Shown piece by piece: positions 1 to 7,068 of a DNA stretch of 11,044 bases (position 1 is its first letter; each line of letters begins with the position of its first letter). Location: NCBI GenBank assembly GCA_002491565.1, contig DKWE01000041.1, forward strand, positions 23,684 through 34,727. Direction: 5' to 3'. Origin of the DNA: Lachnospiraceae bacterium UBA7160. Lineage in GTDB: Bacteria > Bacillota > Clostridia > Lachnospirales > Lachnospiraceae. Position numbers and translations under genes: made by a program. A model generated the notes under the pieces. It ran no database searches. It was not told where the DNA came from and worked only from the letters and a program-made list of their open reading frames with translations.

Positions 1-666
1 TACACCACCGTACAGCTTTCCGCCATCGGCAAGGGACTCCGCCCGGAGTGGATCCGTGATATCTGCGGAGAAGCCGGACTGAAAATTGTACTGACTCACA
101 GCGATGTGAATCGGATTCTCCACGACACCGAAGCGCTGATTGCCGAACACGACCTCATGGGCTGCGACTATATCGGTCTTGGCTGTATGCCGGAAAAATA
201 CCGGACTGCAGATACAATCGCCCAATTCGCTGAGGATTTCCGGGAACCTATTCAGAAGATTGCGGCAGCCGGAAAACTCTTCATGTACCATAACCATAAT
301 TTCGAGTTTGAGAAGCTGAACGGCAAACTCATGATTGATTATCTGCTGGATGCCTTCTCCCCCGGGGAGCTCGGTGTCACCTTAGATACCTACTGGGTAC
401 AGGCGGCGGGCGGCGATGTCTGCTGGTGGATCCGCCGGCTGCAGGACCGCATCCCCTGCGTTCACCTGAAGGATATGGCAATGATTTCCGGTACGCCGCA
501 GATGGCCCCGGTCATGGAAGGAAATCTGAACTTTGCAGATATACTCAAAACGCTGGAGCACACCTGCTGCAAGTACCTCCTGGTGGAGCAGGATATCTGC
601 CAGACAAGTCCCTTCGACTGCCTCAGACAGAGCTACGACAACCTGGCCGCTGCTGGCTACCGCTGA
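1..666 (+). CDS. Sugar phosphate isomerase/epimerase, TIM-barrel (AP endonuclease family 2 fold), 3' part
   Basis: The reading frame is open from the first base, so the 5' end lies outside the window; 221 residues are visible, about 75-80% of a usual 270-300 residue family member. Metal and substrate-binding signatures of the xylose-isomerase-like fold appear in order, numbered from the first visible residue: HNHNFEF at about 97-103, LDTYW with D129, CVHLKD with H155, a degenerate GEG-type loop (MEGNLNF) near 172, and LLVEQD with E196. Members isomerise or epimerise sugars or keto-sugars, or act as inosose dehydratases, usually with a divalent metal in the cytoplasm. Two Gfo/Idh/MocA oxidoreductase genes follow on the same strand after a 203-base gap, which fits a sugar or polyol catabolic operon. 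The exact substrate cannot be told. An internal GTG at 106 is not the real start, because the conserved fold continues upstream of it. Confidence 0.88.
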   Translation, partial: YTTVQLSAIGKGLRPEWIRDICGEAGLKIVLTHSDVNRILHDTEALIAEHDLMGCDYIGLGCMPEKYRTADTIAQFAEDFREPIQKIAAAGKLFMYHNHNFEFEKLNGKLMIDYLLDAFSPGELGVTLDTYWVQAAGGDVCWWIRRLQDRIPCVHLKDMAMISGTPQMAPVMEGNLNFADILKTLEHTCCKYLLVEQDICQTSPFDCLRQSYDNLAAAGYR

Positions 667-803
667 TCTGGTATCACGGAAGATGCTGGCGAACGAAACC
701 GCATCGGTTCAGCCATCCGCCTGAGAAGGACACCTCTTCCCTGCCGTGGTCAGCCAAACCGCGTCAACAAGCAGGTTGTTACCGCCCGACCAGCCACCGC
801 CAG

Positions 804-849
804 GAGAAGTATGTCCGGGTTTGCAAAGCGGTATCAAATAATTACTTCA
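804..849. repeat. Dispersed intergenic repeat, copy 1
   Basis: This copy carries AGAAGTATGTCC followed by a GTTTGCAAA block and is bounded by GAAGTA (806-811) and TACTTC (843-848) as short terminal inverted repeats. Related sequence occurs at 3069-3140 and 8940-8977. It ends about 20 bases before the start codon of the first oxidoreductase gene. The surrounding gap (667-869) has no other convincing gene; it also holds a small hairpin, AACCG-CAT-CGGTT, near 690-710. Confidence 0.5.
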
Positions 850-869
850 GAAAGGATCACGAGAAAGAA

Positions 870-2045
870 ATGAAAAAAGTAAGACTTGGCATTATCGGAG
901 TTGGAAATATGGGAAGCGGCCACGCCCGCTCCATCATCGAAGGCAAAGTTCCGGATATGGAGCTTGTGGCTGTGGCGGACCTTAAGGAATCCCGCCGTAC
1001 CTGGGCAAAAGAGACCCTGCCGGAAACCGTACAGATCTTTGAGAGCGGCGATGCCCTCATAGAAGCACGCTGCTGCGATGCCGTGCTGGTCGCAGTTCCC
1101 CACTATGACCATCCCCGCTTTGTGATAAAAGCCTTTGAATACGGCCTGCACGCCATGAGCGAAAAGCCCGCAGGCGTCTACACCAGACAGGTACGGGAGA
1201 TGAACGAGGCTGCCGCCAAAACAGACCGGGTCTTCGGTATGATGTTCAACCAGAGAACCAACCACGTATACCGGAAAATGCACGAGATTGTTCAGAGCGG
1301 CCAGTATGGCGCCGTCAAGCGTGTCAACTGGATCATTACGGACTGGTACCGCACCCAGGCTTACTACAATTCCGGCGGCTGGCGCGCTACCTGGGATGGT
1401 GAGGGCGGCGGTGTTCTGACCAACCAGTGCCCCCACAACCTCGACCTGCTCCAGTGGATCTGCGGAATGCCCTCCAGAGTACAGGCTTTCTGCCACATGG
1501 GCAAATGGCATGACATCGAGGTCGAGGACGATGTCACCGCGTACCTGGAATTTCCAAACGGAGCCACCGGCGTGTTTGTGACTACCACTGGGGATGCTCC
1601 CGGCACCAACCGCTTCGAGATCACCATGGAAAAAGGAACCCTGATCTGTGAAAACGAAACTCTGCGTTTCTATGAGCTGGAGGAGAACGAGCGGGACTTC
1701 TGCTTCCATTCCCCTGAGGGCTTCAAAAAACCGGAAGGACACTGGGTTGAACTTGAGACTGACGGGAAAAACCCTCAGCATGTGGGCGTGCTCCAGGCAT
1801 TTGCTGCCAACATCCTGCGCGGGGAGCCTCTGGTAGCCCGCGGCGAAGAAGGGCTGAACGGCGTCATGCTCTGCAATGCCATGTACCTCTCCAGCTGGCT
1901 TGACAAAGCGGTCACGCTTCCTGTGGATGAGGAGCTCTTCCTGGAAAAGCTGAACAAGCTCCGTGCCTCCTCCAGGAAAAAAGACAACGTGCAGGAAGTA
2001 ACCTTCGACACCGAGGGCTCCTACGGCTCCTCGGTGAAGGCATGA
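870..2045 (+). CDS. Gfo/Idh/MocA family NAD(P)-dependent oxidoreductase (first of two)
   Basis: A 391-residue cytoplasmic sugar or inositol dehydrogenase-like protein. The N-terminal Rossmann fold begins at residue 4 with GIIGVGNMG (GxGxxG at 10-15), which binds NAD(P). The EKP motif at 98-100 carries the conserved catalytic/cofactor lysine. The C-terminal alpha/beta substrate domain has GGGVLTNQCPHNLD at 179-192, whose H189 is the expected catalytic histidine; N185 stands where many relatives have aspartate. The ATG at 870 is chosen because the Rossmann fold starts directly after it. The open frame extends upstream to 426, but that part is out of frame with the preceding isomerase gene and has no family similarity. 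The ribosome binding site is weak (GAGAAAG, close to the start). The stop overlaps the next start as ATGA, so the two oxidoreductases are probably translationally coupled. Substrate unknown. Confidence 0.93.
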   Translation: MKKVRLGIIGVGNMGSGHARSIIEGKVPDMELVAVADLKESRRTWAKETLPETVQIFESGDALIEARCCDAVLVAVPHYDHPRFVIKAFEYGLHAMSEKPAGVYTRQVREMNEAAAKTDRVFGMMFNQRTNHVYRKMHEIVQSGQYGAVKRVNWIITDWYRTQAYYNSGGWRATWDGEGGGVLTNQCPHNLDLLQWICGMPSRVQAFCHMGKWHDIEVEDDVTAYLEFPNGATGVFVTTTGDAPGTNRFEITMEKGTLICENETLRFYELEENERDFCFHSPEGFKKPEGHWVELETDGKNPQHVGVLQAFAANILRGEPLVARGEEGLNGVMLCNAMYLSSWLDKAVTLPVDEELFLEKLNKLRASSRKKDNVQEVTFDTEGSYGSSVKA

Positions 2046-3043
2046 GGGCCGCGATCGTCGGCTGCGGCAGCATCGCCCATGTGCATGCCGCAGCTATCGA
2101 CGAAATTCCCGGGATCACCCTGGCAGCAGCAGCCGACATCATCCCAGAGCGCGCGGAGGAATTCCACCGACAGTACGGCTGCACGGCGTACTCCTCTCTC
2201 GAAGAGATGCTTGCCCAGGAAAAATTCGATGTCCTTCACATCTGCACGCCGCACTATCTTCATGTCCCAATGCTTCACTATGGGCTGGAGCACGACGTCC
2301 ATGTCTTCTCTGAGAAGCCGCCTGTGATTTCTAAGGAACAGCTTCTGGAGCTTCAAGGCCTGCACACAGAGAAACGATTTGGCTTCTGCTTCCAGAACCG
2401 CTACAATCCCAGCATCCGCGTGGCCAGAGAGCTTCTCGCCTCCGGACAGGCCGGTAAGGTACTCGGAGCCCGCGGAATTGTTACCTGGTCCCGGGATGCC
2501 TCCTACTACACCGAGAGCGGCTGGAGGGGCCGCCTGGAGACGGAGGGCGGCGGAGCGCTGATCAACCAGTCCATCCACACGATGGATCTGCTGGTATACC
2601 TCCTCGGAAAACCCCTTTCCATCGAGGCTGCAACCCAAAATCATCATCTAAAAGGCATCATTGAGGTCGAGGACACCATGGAAGCCTATATCCGGTTTGC
2701 CGGTGCAAACGCGCTCTTCTACGCCTCCACCGCCTACTGCGACAACGTACCTCCCCTGATTGAGGTCGCCTGTGAAAATCTGACTGTCCGCATTGAGGAC
2801 CAGTCCCTTACATACCTCTACCGGGACGGGCACATTGAAAATCCAGAGCTTCCCTCCGTCAAAGCCCTCGGCAAAAACTACTGGGGCAGCGGTCATAAGA
2901 GCTGTATTGAGGATTTTTATCATTCCATTGCGGAAAATCGGCGCTTCCCCCAGGATCTTCCGGGAACCCTGGACACCATCCGTCTGATGCTCGGCGCCTA
3001 TGCGTCTGCCCGGAGCGGGGGCGAAATCGTAACCATTTCATAG
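2042..3043 (+). CDS. Gfo/Idh/MocA family NAD(P)-dependent oxidoreductase (second of two)
   Basis: A 333-residue protein of the same family as its upstream neighbour but clearly diverged. The nucleotide-binding motif AIVGCGSIA is at residues 4-12, EKP with the conserved lysine at 91-93, and GGGALINQSIHTMDL at 169-183, with H179 as the likely catalytic histidine. It shares the asparagine-glutamine (NQ) pair with the first oxidoreductase, suggesting both act on related substrates, perhaps in successive oxidation and reduction steps. The start overlaps the upstream stop by four bases. There is no well-spaced ribosome binding site (GAAGG lies one base from the ATG), so translation probably depends on re-initiation by ribosomes finishing the first gene. 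Known relatives oxidise or reduce a hydroxyl or keto group on sugars, inositols or glycosides; the direction and substrate here are not determinable. Confidence 0.92.
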   Translation: MRAAIVGCGSIAHVHAAAIDEIPGITLAAAADIIPERAEEFHRQYGCTAYSSLEEMLAQEKFDVLHICTPHYLHVPMLHYGLEHDVHVFSEKPPVISKEQLLELQGLHTEKRFGFCFQNRYNPSIRVARELLASGQAGKVLGARGIVTWSRDASYYTESGWRGRLETEGGGALINQSIHTMDLLVYLLGKPLSIEAATQNHHLKGIIEVEDTMEAYIRFAGANALFYASTAYCDNVPPLIEVACENLTVRIEDQSLTYLYRDGHIENPELPSVKALGKNYWGSGHKSCIEDFYHSIAENRRFPQDLPGTLDTIRLMLGAYASARSGGEIVTIS

Positions 3044-3068
3044 CTGCTATCCCGCCACCCATCACCAC

Positions 3069-3140
3069 GGGAAGTACATCTGGATGTTTGCAAACGAACA
3101 ATAAGAGCTAAGAGCCTCCAAACATGCAGGCATACTTCCC
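3069..3140. repeat. 72-base imperfect inverted repeat (dispersed repeat, copy 2, most complete)
   Basis: The arms start GGGAAGTA (3069-3076) and end TACTTCCC (3133-3140), with a second matching block ATGTTTG (3084-3090) and CAAACAT (3119-3125). The 7-base segments between the blocks pair only partly, so roughly 18 of 22 positions can pair. The centre carries the palindrome GTTTGCAAAC and a 7-base tandem direct repeat, TAAGAGC-TAAGAGC (3102-3115). There is no T-run after the stem, so it is not a standard terminator. It lies between the second oxidoreductase and the second isomerase, where it could affect mRNA processing or stability. Confidence 0.75.
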
Positions 3141-3180
3141 AGCCGGAATGGTTGAAATGTGACAGGGAACTGAAACCAGT

Positions 3181-3190
3181 AAGAAAGGAG
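3181..3190 (+). promoter_or_regulatory. Ribosome binding site fixing the start of the second isomerase
   Basis: AAGAAAGGAG ends 9 bases before the ATG at 3200. This selects 3200 over the upstream in-frame ATG at 3152, whose extra 16 residues do not resemble the family. Confidence 0.8.
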
Positions 3191-3199
3191 CTTACTACC

Positions 3200-4051
3200 A
3201 TGCTGGAACAAGCGAAACTATCCTGCTTTGCAGATGAAATCGACACTGATCTCCAAAAACAGATTGCTCTCTTAAATGAGCTTGGCATTTCCTACATTGA
3301 ATTTCGAAGCGCCAACCACAAAGGAGTCGCTGAATACACCCTTGCGGAAGCAGAAGAAGTCCGGGCTGCCCTGGATCAGAACAACATTTCTGTCTCCGCC
3401 ATCGGCTCTCCCATCGGCAAAATCAACATCACGGATGATTTTGAGCCCCATTATGAACAATTCCAACACATCACACACCTGGCAGAGATTTTCGGGACGC
3501 CGCTGATCCGGATGTTCAGCTTCTACCTCCCCCAGGATGGACGCCCGGAAACATACCGGGATGAAGTGTTTCGGCGCATTGACCGGATGGTGGAATATGC
3601 GGCAAAGAAGAACCTGATTCTGCTCCATGAAAATGAGAAAAAGATCTACGGGGACACCGCTTCCGCCTGCCAGGATCTGATGCAGACATTCTACGGGGAC
3701 AATTTTAAAGCCACCTTCGATTTCGCAAACTTTCTGGAATGCGGAGAGGACACCATAAAGGCTTATGAGCTTCTCAAGCCCTATATTGCTTACCTGCATA
3801 TAAAGGATGCCGACAAAAAAACAAAAACCATCGTTCCCGCCGGGGAAGGAGATGGTGAGCTTCCCACTATTTTAAAAGATTTAGATAGCAGCGGCTACTG
3901 CGGCTTTTTAAGCCTCGAGCCTCATCTGACCGACTTTGCGGCCTTAAATACGCTGGAACAGGATGCCGCTAAACGCGGCCGTACCGACGGTCCGTCCGCA
4001 TTCCGGTGCGCCTATGCGGCACTGAAAGCCGTTCTCAACGAAACGAAATAA
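3200..4051 (+). CDS. Sugar phosphate isomerase/epimerase, TIM-barrel, complete
   Basis: A 283-residue protein of normal length for the xylose-isomerase-like/AP endonuclease 2 family. The N-terminus (LSCFADEID) is typical for the group. Expected metal ligands are visible in order: E144 in LLHENE, D174 in FDFANF, H200 in YLHIKD and E240 in LSLEPH. The GEGDG loop at 216-220 precedes the last strands. It probably isomerises, epimerises or dehydrates a sugar or keto-sugar in the cytoplasm using a divalent metal. It differs strongly from the isomerase at the window start, so the cluster has two distinct enzymes of this fold. It lies 156 bases after the second oxidoreductase with a strong ribosome binding site of its own. 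No terminator is obvious after it; 4052-4100 contains GCCTGC (4063-4068) facing GCAGGC (4087-4092) but no T-run. Confidence 0.92.
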   Translation: MLEQAKLSCFADEIDTDLQKQIALLNELGISYIEFRSANHKGVAEYTLAEAEEVRAALDQNNISVSAIGSPIGKINITDDFEPHYEQFQHITHLAEIFGTPLIRMFSFYLPQDGRPETYRDEVFRRIDRMVEYAAKKNLILLHENEKKIYGDTASACQDLMQTFYGDNFKATFDFANFLECGEDTIKAYELLKPYIAYLHIKDADKKTKTIVPAGEGDGELPTILKDLDSSGYCGFLSLEPHLTDFAALNTLEQDAAKRGRTDGPSAFRCAYAALKAVLNETK

Positions 4052-4192
4052 CTCCCTCTTCCGCCTGCAGACTGGCACCATCTTCCGCAGGCAGCAGGTC
4101 TTGCATTTCCACAACAGGCACAAAGGCCGGACCCGTGCCGCTATCTCCTATCATTACCGTTTATGCATCCACTGGCCGGCCGCACGCACCTG

Positions 4193-4201
4193 TGTTACAC
4201 T
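4193..4201 (+). promoter_or_regulatory. Extended -10 promoter element of dinB
   Basis: TGTTACACT fits an extended -10 box (TG-n-TACACT, the hexamer matching TATAAT at 4 of 6 positions). At 17-base spacing the -35 position (4173-4178, TGGCCG) is poor, which is common with extended -10 promoters. Transcription would start near 4208, inside the proposed LexA site. It lies downstream of the in-frame ATG at 4163, supporting the later dinB start. Confidence 0.45.
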
Positions 4202-4205
4202 AAAG

Positions 4206-4219
4206 CAAACATACATTCG
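4206..4219 (+). promoter_or_regulatory. LexA (SOS) box upstream of dinB
   Basis: CAAACATACATTCG matches the Gram-positive LexA consensus CGAACATACGTTCG at 12 of 14 positions; both differences are G to A. It overlaps the predicted transcription start, where a bound repressor would block initiation. The downstream gene is a Y-family polymerase, a common SOS target. Confidence 0.65.
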
Positions 4220-4237
4220 CATCAGGGAGGGATGAGC

Positions 4238-5677
4238 ATGGGACTGATTTTTCATATCGACGTCAACTCTGCGTTTTTGAGCTGGAGCGCAATTGAAAAG
4301 CTGCGCAACCATCCGGATGAGCCGGATCTGCGGACAATCCCGGCGATTATCGGCGGCGATGAAAAGACCCGGCACGGCGTCGTGCTCGCTAAGTCCATCC
4401 CGGCCAAACGCTACGGCATCCAGACGGGCGAGCCTGTCGCAAACGCCTACCGTAAATGTCCGATCCTCGTTATGGAACCACCCGACCATCGACTGTATCA
4501 CCGCCGAAGCAGAGAACTGATGCAGCTGCTTTCTTCCTATACCTCTGATATCGAGCAGGTCTCCATTGATGAATGTTATCTGTCCTACACACCGATCAGC
4601 CATCGGTTTTCCTCACCGGAGGCCGCGGCACGGCACATCGCAGACGAAGTGCGCGATACGCTTGGCTTCACAGTCAACGTTGGAATCGCCCCAAATAAGC
4701 TGCTGGCCAAGATGGCAAGCGATTTTGAAAAGCCCGACCGCGTCCATACGCTCTATGCAGAGGAAATTCCGCAGAAAATGTGGCCGCTTTCCGTTCGCGA
4801 TCTGCTCATGGTCGGCAAAAGCAGCGCCACACGCCTTGAGCAGCTCGGCATTCACACGATCGGAGAGCTTGCCTGCGCAGATCCAAAATTTTTACAGGCA
4901 CAATTTAAAAGCCATGGGCAAATGATGTGGGAGTTTGCCAACGGCATCGACCGCACGCCGCTGCACCCGGAAGCCAGGGAAGCCAAGGGAATCGGCAACT
5001 CGACGACTCTCGCCAGCGATGCTGAATCTGCGGAAGACGCCAAACGCATACTGCTCAAACTTTCGGAGGAGGTCTCTGCCCGGCTTCGGGAGGCTCATGT
5101 GCTCGCACACACTGTGACCGTCGAGATCAAGTACAGTGACTTCCGCTCCTGCTCCCGACAGACACAGCTCTCCACGCCAATTTCGACCAATACCGCCCTC
5201 TATCAGTGCGCCTGCCGCCTGTTCGCCGAGCTCTGGAACGGCGCTCCCATCCGCCTCCTCGGCATCCGCACGACAAAGCTGCAGTCAGAGGAAGACCCGG
5301 TCCAGCTTTCCTTATTTGACGGGGATTCGCCGCTGCTGGTTCCGGAGGAAAAAAGTGGCGGTGCGGCACCCCACAGCTCTCACAGTGCAGCGCAACATCC
5401 TTCTCCCAACGCAGCTCTGCATGGTTCCTCCGGTACGACAGACGCCTCCCGCACAGCTGCTGCAGTGGACAGACAGACCCATGCTCCAGCGCCTGCACAT
5501 TCTGGAATCGCTGTCCAGCCTTCTTCTGTCTCACGTACACCGAGCCTTGAGAAGCAGCGCCGTCTCGACGAAGCCATGGATCAGATCCGGAAACGCTATG
5601 GGAAGGATGCCATTACGCGCGGAAGTCTCCTTCCGCCTCGTCATATTTCCGATAAAAAAGATTTTCTTGACACATAG
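4238..5677 (+). CDS. dinB: DNA polymerase IV, Y-family translesion polymerase
   Basis: A 479-residue error-prone polymerase that copies across damaged DNA. Catalytic acidic residues are visible: D8 in FHIDVNSAF, and D111-E112 in SIDECYL. F13 is the probable steric gate against ribonucleotides. The palm, fingers and thumb run to about 235, with the helix-hairpin-helix-like part near 183-215 (LLMVGKSSATRLEQLGI). The little-finger domain spans about 250-348. QLSLF at 356-360 is a standard beta-clamp binding motif. A Ser/Ala/His/Pro-rich linker of roughly 65 residues follows, then a conserved-looking C-terminal helix (KQRRLDEAMDQIRKRYGKDA). The extension makes it longer than the 350-420 residues usual for DinB. 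The ATG at 4238 is chosen because AGGGAGGG ends 6 bases upstream and the protein then begins MGLIFHIDVN as in relatives; an ATG at 4232 is too close to that site. Probably LexA-controlled. Confidence 0.96.
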   Translation: MGLIFHIDVNSAFLSWSAIEKLRNHPDEPDLRTIPAIIGGDEKTRHGVVLAKSIPAKRYGIQTGEPVANAYRKCPILVMEPPDHRLYHRRSRELMQLLSSYTSDIEQVSIDECYLSYTPISHRFSSPEAAARHIADEVRDTLGFTVNVGIAPNKLLAKMASDFEKPDRVHTLYAEEIPQKMWPLSVRDLLMVGKSSATRLEQLGIHTIGELACADPKFLQAQFKSHGQMMWEFANGIDRTPLHPEAREAKGIGNSTTLASDAESAEDAKRILLKLSEEVSARLREAHVLAHTVTVEIKYSDFRSCSRQTQLSTPISTNTALYQCACRLFAELWNGAPIRLLGIRTTKLQSEEDPVQLSLFDGDSPLLVPEEKSGGAAPHSSHSAAQHPSPNAALHGSSGTTDASRTAAAVDRQTHAPAPAHSGIAVQPSSVSRTPSLEKQRRLDEAMDQIRKRYGKDAITRGSLLPPRHISDKKDFLDT

Positions 5678-5695
5678 AAAAAGCGAGCGTAAACT
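5667..5695 (+). promoter_or_regulatory. Sigma-70-type promoter of ilvE
   Basis: A perfect -35 box TTGACA (5667-5672) and a -10 box TAAACT (5690-5695, 4 of 6) are separated by exactly 17 bases. The -35 box lies within the last dinB codons. Transcription would start near 5702, giving an ilvE leader of about 130 bases. Confidence 0.65.
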
Positions 5696-5701
5696 ACAAA
5701 C

Positions 5702-5731
5702 AATAGTTACTATTATGCAGCAACTTGCTGC
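5702..5731 (+). promoter_or_regulatory. Two adjacent palindromes at the ilvE transcription start (operator candidates)
   Basis: AATAGT-T-ACTATT (5702-5714) is a perfect 13-base dyad at the predicted transcription start. Two bases later GCAGCAA-C-TTGCTGC (5717-5731) is a perfect 15-base dyad. Either could be a repressor site, or the second could form a hairpin in the RNA. No regulator gene adjoins them. Confidence 0.45.
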
Positions 5732-5747
5732 GATATTCATTCCAGTG

Positions 5748-5809
5748 TACGGTATCACTTTTTCATCCATGATCCGGCAGACTGTTCACGAGATAAAGAG
5801 GATACCGTA
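5748..5809 (+). promoter_or_regulatory. Leader stem with 9-base perfect arms upstream of ilvE
   Basis: TACGGTATC (5748-5756) and GATACCGTA (5801-5809) are exact reverse complements around a 44-base loop. The right arm ends 11 bases before the ribosome binding site AGAAGGAG (5821-5828). No T-box hallmark (AGGGTGGNACCGCG) and no T-run terminator is present, so this is not a recognisable T-box. Confidence 0.45.
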
Positions 5810-5834
5810 TAAGAGCAGACAGAAGGAGTACATT

Positions 5835-6860
5835 ATGGAAAAGAAAAACATCGACTGGTCGAACCTTGGCTTCGGCTATATCCCAACAGACAAGCGTTTT
5901 GTCGCAAATTACAAGGATGGCGCATGGGACGAGGGCGCGCTGACCTCAGATCCGATGGTCACAATCACTGAATGCGCGGGTGTCCTGCAGTATGCGCAGA
6001 CTTGCTTCGAAGGCATGAAGGCATACACGACGGAGGACGGCCACATCGTCACCTTCCGCCCGGACCTGAACGCAGAGCGTATGGAGAATTCCTGCAAGCG
6101 CCTTGAGATGCCGGTATTCCCGAAGGAAAAGTTCGTAGACGCCGTCGTGCAGACCGTTGCGGCAAACGCGGATTATGTACCGCCCTATGGCTCCGGCGCT
6201 ACCTTATATGTGCGCCCGTATATGTTCGGCAGTGATGCAGTCATTGGCGTAAAGCCAGCGAGCGAATATCAGTTCCGCGTCTTCGTGACCCCGGTAGGTC
6301 CGTACTTTAAGGGCGGCGTAAAACCGATCACGATCCGCGTATCAGACTTCGACCGTGCCGCGCCTCACGGCACCGGCCACATCAAAGCAGGTCTGAACTA
6401 TGCGATGAGCCTGTATCCGATCATGGAAGCACACCGCCAGGGCTTTGATGAGAATATGTACCTTGACGCAGCAACCAGGACAAAGGTGGAGGAGACCGGC
6501 GGAGCGAACTTCCTGTTCGTCACAAAGGACAACAAGGTCGTGACTCCGAAGTCTGACAGCATCCTGCCGTCCATCACCCGCCGTTCCCTGCTCGTTGTCG
6601 CAAAGGATTATCTCGGACTCGAGGTAGAGGAGCGCGAGGTGTGCTTCGATGAGGTGAAGGATTTCGCGGAGTGCGGACTCTGCGGCACTGCGGCAGTTAT
6701 CTCCCCGGTCGGCAAGATTTTCGACCACGGCAACGAGATCTGTTTCCCGAGCGGCATGACCGAGATGGGACCAGTGACCAAGAAGCTGTACGAGACACTC
6801 ACCGGCATTCAGATGGGCCGCATCCAGGCACCGGAGGGATGGATCAAGGTGATCAAGTAA
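5835..6860 (+). CDS. ilvE: Branched-chain amino acid aminotransferase (class IV, PLP-dependent)
   Basis: A 341-residue cytoplasmic enzyme that transfers amino groups between glutamate and the 2-oxo acids of leucine, isoleucine and valine, the last step of their synthesis. Its length fits the BCAT-II subgroup. Visible signatures are CFEGMKAY at 57-64, FRPDLNAERM at 74-83, the PLP-binding lysine K184 in GHIKAGLNYA, and EETGGANFLF at 219-228, which belongs to the cofactor-contacting region. CGTAAVISPVG at 283-293 is the C-terminal conserved loop. The ATG at 5835 is chosen for the strong site AGAAGGAG 6 bases upstream and the typical N-terminus; the frame is open far upstream only because it overlaps dinB in another frame. 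The gene has its own promoter and a strong terminator, so it is probably monocistronic, though read-through from dinB is possible. Confidence 0.97.
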   Translation: MEKKNIDWSNLGFGYIPTDKRFVANYKDGAWDEGALTSDPMVTITECAGVLQYAQTCFEGMKAYTTEDGHIVTFRPDLNAERMENSCKRLEMPVFPKEKFVDAVVQTVAANADYVPPYGSGATLYVRPYMFGSDAVIGVKPASEYQFRVFVTPVGPYFKGGVKPITIRVSDFDRAAPHGTGHIKAGLNYAMSLYPIMEAHRQGFDENMYLDAATRTKVEETGGANFLFVTKDNKVVTPKSDSILPSITRRSLLVVAKDYLGLEVEEREVCFDEVKDFAECGLCGTAAVISPVGKIFDHGNEICFPSGMTEMGPVTKKLYETLTGIQMGRIQAPEGWIKVIK

Positions 6861-6902
6861 TTTTCCATTCGGACACATGCGCCGCACGGCGCACCATCTA
6901 AG

Positions 6903-6939
6903 AAAAACTGCGGCCAGCCAACGCTGTGCCGCAGTTTTT
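6903..6939. terminator. Bidirectional rho-independent terminator
   Basis: AAAAACTGCGGC (6903-6914) pairs perfectly with GCCGCAGTTTTT (6928-6939) around a 13-base loop. There is a T-run on both strands. It ends ilvE on the + strand and, by position, the ATPase gene converging on the - strand, whose stop is 130 bases away. The rest of 6940-7068 shows no gene. Confidence 0.93.
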
Positions 6940-7068
6940 TGCTTGCGGCTGACCGCCGCCCCCGTTAAAGCTGTTTTGCTGCCCCTCATGGACAGTTTTC
7001 ATACAATCCAGAAACTTCGTATCGCTTGCTTCCTCCTCAGCTGCTGTCTGTAACACCACATAAAACAG

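Noticed and set aside
426..869. Upstream extension of the first oxidoreductase
   Set aside because: It overlaps the isomerase gene out of frame and reads as low-quality sequence; the Rossmann fold starts just after 870.
834..1781. 315-codon open frame on the minus strand
   Set aside because: It lies opposite the first oxidoreductase gene, whose family motifs are clear. GC-rich third positions leave the antisense frame open; its translation has no recognised motif.
4058..4092. Terminator after the second isomerase
   Set aside because: GCCTGC/GCAGGC can pair over an 18-base loop, but there is no T-run and the repeated CTTCCGC makes a chance match plausible.
4163..4237. Earlier in-frame dinB start
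   Set aside because: It would precede the promoter and LexA box, and the extra residues are not part of the Y-family fold.
5136..5834. Long in-frame extension upstream of ilvE
   Set aside because: It overlaps dinB in another frame, the translation is unlike any aminotransferase, and the strong ribosome binding site marks 5835 as the start.
5696..5834. T-box or other known riboswitch before ilvE
   Set aside because: No AGGGTGGNACCGCG core and no terminator/antiterminator with a T-run could be found.
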